NCBI GenBank assembly: GCA_039180625.1 | Contig: JBCDDE010000004.1 | Span: 124,001 to 188,000, forward strand | Length of the DNA stretch: 64,000 nucleotides | Reading direction: 5' to 3' | Source of the DNA: Hyphococcus sp039180625 | GTDB taxonomy: Bacteria > Pseudomonadota > Alphaproteobacteria > Caulobacterales > Parvularculaceae | Shown: positions 60,447 to 64,000 of the stretch, piece by piece | How the letters are laid out: each line of letters starts with the position of its first letter | Position numbering within the stretch: the first letter of the stretch is position 1 | The notes under the pieces: generated by a model | Told to the model about the DNA's origin: nothing | Databases searched by the model: none | The model's input: the letters and a program-made list of their open reading frames with translations, nothing else | Program-made: the position numbers and the translations under genes

Positions 60447-61448
60447 TTAAACCTTGATCGCGATCATCTTTTTCATGACAAGCACGCCTGTGAGCATCCA
60501 CAGACCAGCCCCGATCATGATAAAATTGCCGGGCTTTGTATTGAATAGCGGATCAAGATAATCCGGCGACGCGACTTTCACCGCTCCCATAACCAGAAAT
60601 GGCAAAGACCCGATAATATATGCGGAAGCTTTGGCTTCGGCTGACAGCGCTTTAATTTTACCTTCCATCATCTTCCGTGAACGAAGGACATTTGCGAGAT
60701 TGCCAAGGGCTTCAGCGAGATTACCGCCTGTTTTTTGCTGGATCAGAAGAACGATACCGAAAAAATTGACTTCCTGAAGCGGCATGCGCTCGAACATACG
60801 ATTAAGCGCTTGCTCAAGCGTCATGCCAATGCGGATACCCTCATTCAGCATGTGAAATTCATCACAGACCGGTTTTGGCGACTCACGGGCGATGATCTTC
60901 AGGCACTCGTTCACCGGCAGGCCGGATTTCACACCGCGCACGATCACATCAATAGCATTGGAGAAATCATCAATAAATTTCTTTTGTCGCCTTTTGCGCA
61001 AGAAGCCCAAAACCCAGCGGGGAAAACCGAAACCGCCAACCAGAACCAGAAGTCCTGTCACCCAATGTTGTTGGCCGGAAATAAAACCGACAAGTCCAAA
61101 AAAGGCAGCTGCGATCAAAGAACCGATATAGAAGTGCTTTGGTTTCGCGGTCAGGCCAGCCTGCTCAATCTGTTGAGCAAGCGAAACCCGTTTCTTTTTA
61201 CGATTGTTTTTACTCTGATCGTCAAGCGCACTCAGGGACTCTGTCAGCTTTTTTCGGCGCTCTTTGTTTTGCGCTTCCGTCAGCTGAGCGTTTGCGACAC
61301 TGGTTCCGCTGCGAGGGCCGCCCTTAGCATTAACGTTTGCAAGGCGCTTGTTTCTCTTGTCTTTATCCGTAGGCGCCAGCAGCACGAAAGCGAGCGCTGC
61401 AAAGCCCAGAACGCCAAGAATAATAACAATGATTGTTTGCTGATCCAT
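60447..61448 (-). CDS. tadB: Tad pilus inner-membrane platform protein TadB
   Basis: A 333-residue membrane protein with an N-terminal helix, a basic cytoplasmic segment, two central helices, a type II secretion F domain (DFSNAIDVIVRGVKSGLPVNECLKIIARESPKPV; LNRMFERMPLQEVNFFGIVLLIQQKTGGNLAEAL) and C-terminal helices. TadB pairs with TadC as the platform on which the CpaF ATPase acts. The start lies 5 bp after the cpaF stop. Confidence 0.92.
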   Translation of the reverse strand: MDQQTIIVIILGVLGFAALAFVLLAPTDKDKRNKRLANVNAKGGPRSGTSVANAQLTEAQNKERRKKLTESLSALDDQSKNNRKKKRVSLAQQIEQAGLTAKPKHFYIGSLIAAAFFGLVGFISGQQHWVTGLLVLVGGFGFPRWVLGFLRKRRQKKFIDDFSNAIDVIVRGVKSGLPVNECLKIIARESPKPVCDEFHMLNEGIRIGMTLEQALNRMFERMPLQEVNFFGIVLLIQQKTGGNLAEALGNLANVLRSRKMMEGKIKALSAEAKASAYIIGSLPFLVMGAVKVASPDYLDPLFNTKPGNFIMIGAGLWMLTGVLVMKKMIAIKV

Positions 61449-61453
61449 ATTTG

Positions 61454-62947
61454 TCAGTCCGCAGCAGCGTCAAGCGCAGTAGCCAGTTCCGAATCGCGAC
61501 CATAGTAGCGCGCGCGATCCCAGAAGGCGGGACGTGCAATGCCAGTCGATTTGTGGCGACCGACAATGTTGCCGGCGTCATCCTCCCCGTCCATGTCATA
61601 AATGAACAGGTCTTGCGTAATAATGGTGTCGCCTTCCGTGCCCAACACTTCCGTGACATGGGTAATACGGCGAGAGCCGTCACGAAGACGCGCCGCCTGA
61701 ATGATAACGTCGATAGAACCAACGATCATTTCACGGATCGTCTTCGAAGGAAGGTTATATCCGCCCATCGTAATCATGGATTCAACACGCTGTAGCGCTT
61801 CACGCGGCGAGTTAGCGTGCAGCGTTCCCATTGAACCGTCGTGACCGGTGTTCATCGCCTGAAGCAAGTCGAAAGCCTCAGGACCACGAACCTCGCCGAC
61901 GATGATCCGCTCAGGACGCATCCGCAGACAGTTTTTGACGAGGTCCCGCATGGTGACTTCACCCTGCCCTTCGAGATTTGGCGGACGTGTCTCAAGACGC
62001 ACAACATGAGGCTGTTGTAACTGAAGTTCCGCCGCGTCCTCGCAGGTGATGACCCTTTCATCATGCTCGATAAAACCGGTCATACAGTTGAGCAGCGTCG
62101 TTTTACCGGAACCCGTACCGCCGGAAATCAGCGTATTGATCCGGCAGGCGCCGACAATCTCCAGCACCTTGGCGCCCTCAGCCGAGATGGATCCGAAATT
62201 CATCAGATCGCTCATCGTCAGCTTGTCTTTTTTAAACTTACGAATTGTCAGCGCAGCGCCGTCAATTGAAAGCGGCGGGGCGATCACGTTCACACGAGAT
62301 CCGTCCGGCAAACGCGCGTCACAGATTGGGCTGGCTTCATCAACGCGGCGGCCAACCTGACTTACAATCCGTTGACAGATATTCATCAGCTGGGCGTTAT
62401 CTCTAAACCGAACATTGGTCAGCTGAATTTTACCGCCCACCTCGATAAAGACGCGGCTTGATCCATTGACCATGATATCGGCGATGTCATCGCGCGCGAG
62501 CAACGGCTCCAACGGACCATAGCCAAGAACATCATTACAGATGTCCTGCAGCAAAGCCTCCTGTTCAGCGATCGACATCTGAACATTTTTGATCGAGATA
62601 ATCTCGTTGACGATATCGCGGATTTCCTCGGCAGCCGACTCTGCGTCAAGCTGAGCCAGTTGCGACAAATCAATCGTGTCGATCAGCGCATTAAAGATTG
62701 TCGTTTTTGTCTGGAAATACTCGTCTGTGCGCCCGCCAATCTCGACTTTAGACGCATTGTCATCGGTCTTTGCCGGCGTGGCGACACGGGGCGGGGCTGC
62801 CGCCGGGGCCGCAGGCGCTGCCGACTTCGCCGGCTTGGGCGGGGCTGCTTTTTTTTGCGCAGGCTTCGGCGCCGGCGCGGCTTTTTTCTGCGGCGCAGGC
62901 GCGGGAGCCGCGCTGCTTTCTACAGAACCTGATCTGCGTCCAAACAT
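61454..62947 (-). CDS. cpaF: Tad pilus assembly ATPase CpaF/TadA
   Basis: A 497-residue secretion ATPase powering Flp pilus assembly. A Pro/Ala/Lys-rich N-terminal linker of about 60 residues (PAPAPQKKAAPAPKP type) precedes the N-terminal domain; the ATPase core has Walker A SGGTGSGKTTLLNCM, Asp box ERVITCEDAAELQLQQPHVV, Walker B RPERIIVGEVRG and HANSPREALQRVESMI. Gaps are 17 bp to cpaE and 5 bp to tadB. Confidence 0.95.
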   Translation of the reverse strand: MFGRRSGSVESSAAPAPAPQKKAAPAPKPAQKKAAPPKPAKSAAPAAPAAAPPRVATPAKTDDNASKVEIGGRTDEYFQTKTTIFNALIDTIDLSQLAQLDAESAAEEIRDIVNEIISIKNVQMSIAEQEALLQDICNDVLGYGPLEPLLARDDIADIMVNGSSRVFIEVGGKIQLTNVRFRDNAQLMNICQRIVSQVGRRVDEASPICDARLPDGSRVNVIAPPLSIDGAALTIRKFKKDKLTMSDLMNFGSISAEGAKVLEIVGACRINTLISGGTGSGKTTLLNCMTGFIEHDERVITCEDAAELQLQQPHVVRLETRPPNLEGQGEVTMRDLVKNCLRMRPERIIVGEVRGPEAFDLLQAMNTGHDGSMGTLHANSPREALQRVESMITMGGYNLPSKTIREMIVGSIDVIIQAARLRDGSRRITHVTEVLGTEGDTIITQDLFIYDMDGEDDAGNIVGRHKSTGIARPAFWDRARYYGRDSELATALDAAAD

Positions 62948-62964
62948 GGCTTAGCCCGTCCTTA

Positions 62965-64000
62965 CTATTTGAAGAGTCCGAAGAGATTAAATTTCGGTCG
63001 GGCAATGTCCGCTTCGTTGCGACCAATCAAATGCGCGGCAAGATCTCTGAAGCCCGCCGCCGCTTTCGATTTCGGGCTCACCTCAACAATCGGCGCAGCA
63101 TTCGTGGCTGCAGCGCCAAACACCTGCGGCTCCCAGTTGAAAACATAAGCCGGCTCAAGCCCCACATGCTCAGCGTATTGGTCCGGACCAACCTGAGAAA
63201 GTTTGGGATCAAACTGATTGATCACAAGCGTCGGTGACGCATCATTGGGGCGCGCAGCCGTCAAGATATCAACGAGCTGTTTAGTGTTGCGAAAGGCCGC
63301 AAGGTCCGGCGTCGCCGTAATGACAATCTCATCGGCAGTCATCAAAAGACGTTTGGACCAGGCGCTCCAAATATGCGGCACATCGATAACAACAGTCGGC
63401 GCAGAGCCGCGAACAATATCGAGAACGGTTTCATACGCCTGATCATCAACATCGTAATCGCGATCAAGCACGCTCGGCGCAGTAAACAGGCTGAGGTGTT
63501 CAGTATGCTTCTGCAATAAACGATCGAGAAGAACATCGTCCAGACGCTCGGGCGAGCTCAAAGCCTCATACAGGCCCGCAGAGGCCTCTTGATCGAAATC
63601 GAGCGACGCTGTGCCGAACGGCAAATCAAGGTCCAGAAGAACCGTGTCGGAATTAAATTCTTCCGCCGTGCACCAACTGACATTGTGCGCTAGTGTTGAA
63701 GAACCAACACCGCCCCGAGCGCCGACAAAGGCTAATGTGCGCCCAATCGGCGGCGCTGACGGATCGACATATAGATCTGCAATTGTCTTGATGATCTGCA
63801 GCGGCGATTGCGGCCGCACGATATATTCGCTGATTCCCTGGCGAATAAGCTCACGATAAAGAATAATATCGTTCACCTGGCCAATGATGACGACTTTTGT
63901 CGATGGATCACAAACCTCAGCCAATTCTCCCAGCTGCGCAAAAATTTCTGCGCCGCCAGCCAGCGTTTCAAGAATAATCAGGTTCGGGGTCGCCGCCGTC
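62965..64000 (-). CDS. cpaE: Tad pilus localisation protein CpaE/TadZ (5' partial)
   Basis: A ParA/MinD-like protein that places the Tad machine, often at the pole. 344 residues are visible; the frame is open to the window edge, so the N-terminus is missing. The first visible part (TPNLIILETLAGGAEIFAQL, then KVVIIGQVNDIILYRELIRQG) is an atypical receiver domain; the AAA domain has a deviant Walker A (AFVGARGGVGSSTLAHN) lacking the usual lysine, which is normal for this family, and VLLDLDLPFG. It heads the visible tad genes; the upstream cpa genes would lie beyond 64 kb. Confidence 0.93.
   Translation of the reverse strand, partial: TAATPNLIILETLAGGAEIFAQLGELAEVCDPSTKVVIIGQVNDIILYRELIRQGISEYIVRPQSPLQIIKTIADLYVDPSAPPIGRTLAFVGARGGVGSSTLAHNVSWCTAEEFNSDTVLLDLDLPFGTASLDFDQEASAGLYEALSSPERLDDVLLDRLLQKHTEHLSLFTAPSVLDRDYDVDDQAYETVLDIVRGSAPTVVIDVPHIWSAWSKRLLMTADEIVITATPDLAAFRNTKQLVDILTAARPNDASPTLVINQFDPKLSQVGPDQYAEHVGLEPAYVFNWEPQVFGAAATNAAPIVEVSPKSKAAAGFRDLAAHLIGRNEADIARPKFNLFGLFK

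Noticed and set aside
63600..63900. Missing lysine in the Walker A motif of the CpaE-like protein
   Set aside because: The ARGGVGSST form is normal for CpaE/TadZ proteins and not a defect.

Overview
The window reads as chromosomal DNA of an alphaproteobacterium, probably a marine member of the Caulobacterales / Parvularculales / Hyphomonadaceae area. The support is a CpdR-type receiver protein, SapC, a DUF2794 protein, an MGMT-like ATL protein, a CpaE/CpaF/TadB/TadC pilus cluster, RpoH-style and OxyR-style promoter elements, and a small RNA resembling the alphaproteobacterial alpha-r8/MmgR (suhB) family. This placement is inference. I see no phage, insertion sequence, CRISPR array, rRNA or large repeat. 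Genes are densely packed, and several convergent pairs overlap at their 3' ends.

Layout. 1-8.5 kb: the end of an iron-type ABC permease, two translationally coupled secreted amidohydrolase-fold proteins (the second has lost its metal ligands), a PhoD phosphatase, a DUF418 membrane protein and an adenine deaminase. 8.5-13.8 kb: a leftward acyl-CoA operon (acyl-CoA ligase, DUF1272, two dissimilar acyl-CoA dehydrogenases, a MaoC hydratase and an ATL protein). 13.9-21.5 kb: SuhB, two lipoproteins, an FG-GAP protein, a small heat-shock protein with an RpoH promoter and a possible ROSE thermometer, a lipoprotein with a methyltransferase fold, an SCP2-domain protein, a hydrolase and HisN. 21.5-26.9 kb: an XRE regulator, a GNAT/dioxygenase pair, a GT4 glycosyltransferase, the candidate MmgR-like sRNA with two palindromic operators, an N-formylglutamate amidohydrolase and CpdR. 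27-34.7 kb: tRNA-Val, two TadE/F-like pseudopilins, a YbjN protein, RsmB, a BI-1 protein, a TPR protein, DUF2794 and an AEC transporter. 34.8-44.9 kb: a TPR/HisKA_2 sensor kinase, HisS, TspO, a serine hydrolase, a cyclophilin, Pgi and a DsbD-type reductase. 45-57.6 kb: SapC, an exonuclease, YjbQ, an S49 protease, a polyprenyl synthase, a WecA/MraY-type transferase, IspE, a TPR lipoprotein, ETF-quinone oxidoreductase, a UDG-like protein and a lytic transglycosylase. 57.7-64 kb: an OxyR-like regulator with a divergent pair of small genes, then tadC, tadB, cpaF and the truncated cpaE.

How the parts connect. The acyl-CoA operon and the ETF-quinone oxidoreductase make a coherent route: acyl-CoA oxidation passes electrons through ETF to quinone. 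IspE and the polyprenyl synthase belong to isoprenoid and quinone side-chain synthesis. The tad core (59.4-64 kb) and the detached TadE/F genes (27.1-28.3 kb) probably build the same Flp pilus. The observations most worth follow-up are the sRNA with TGC-type palindromes, the OxyR paralogue that lacks the peroxidatic cysteine but sits beside a perfect ATAG-N7-CTAT box, the active/inactive amidohydrolase pair and the predicted heteromeric acyl-CoA dehydrogenase.
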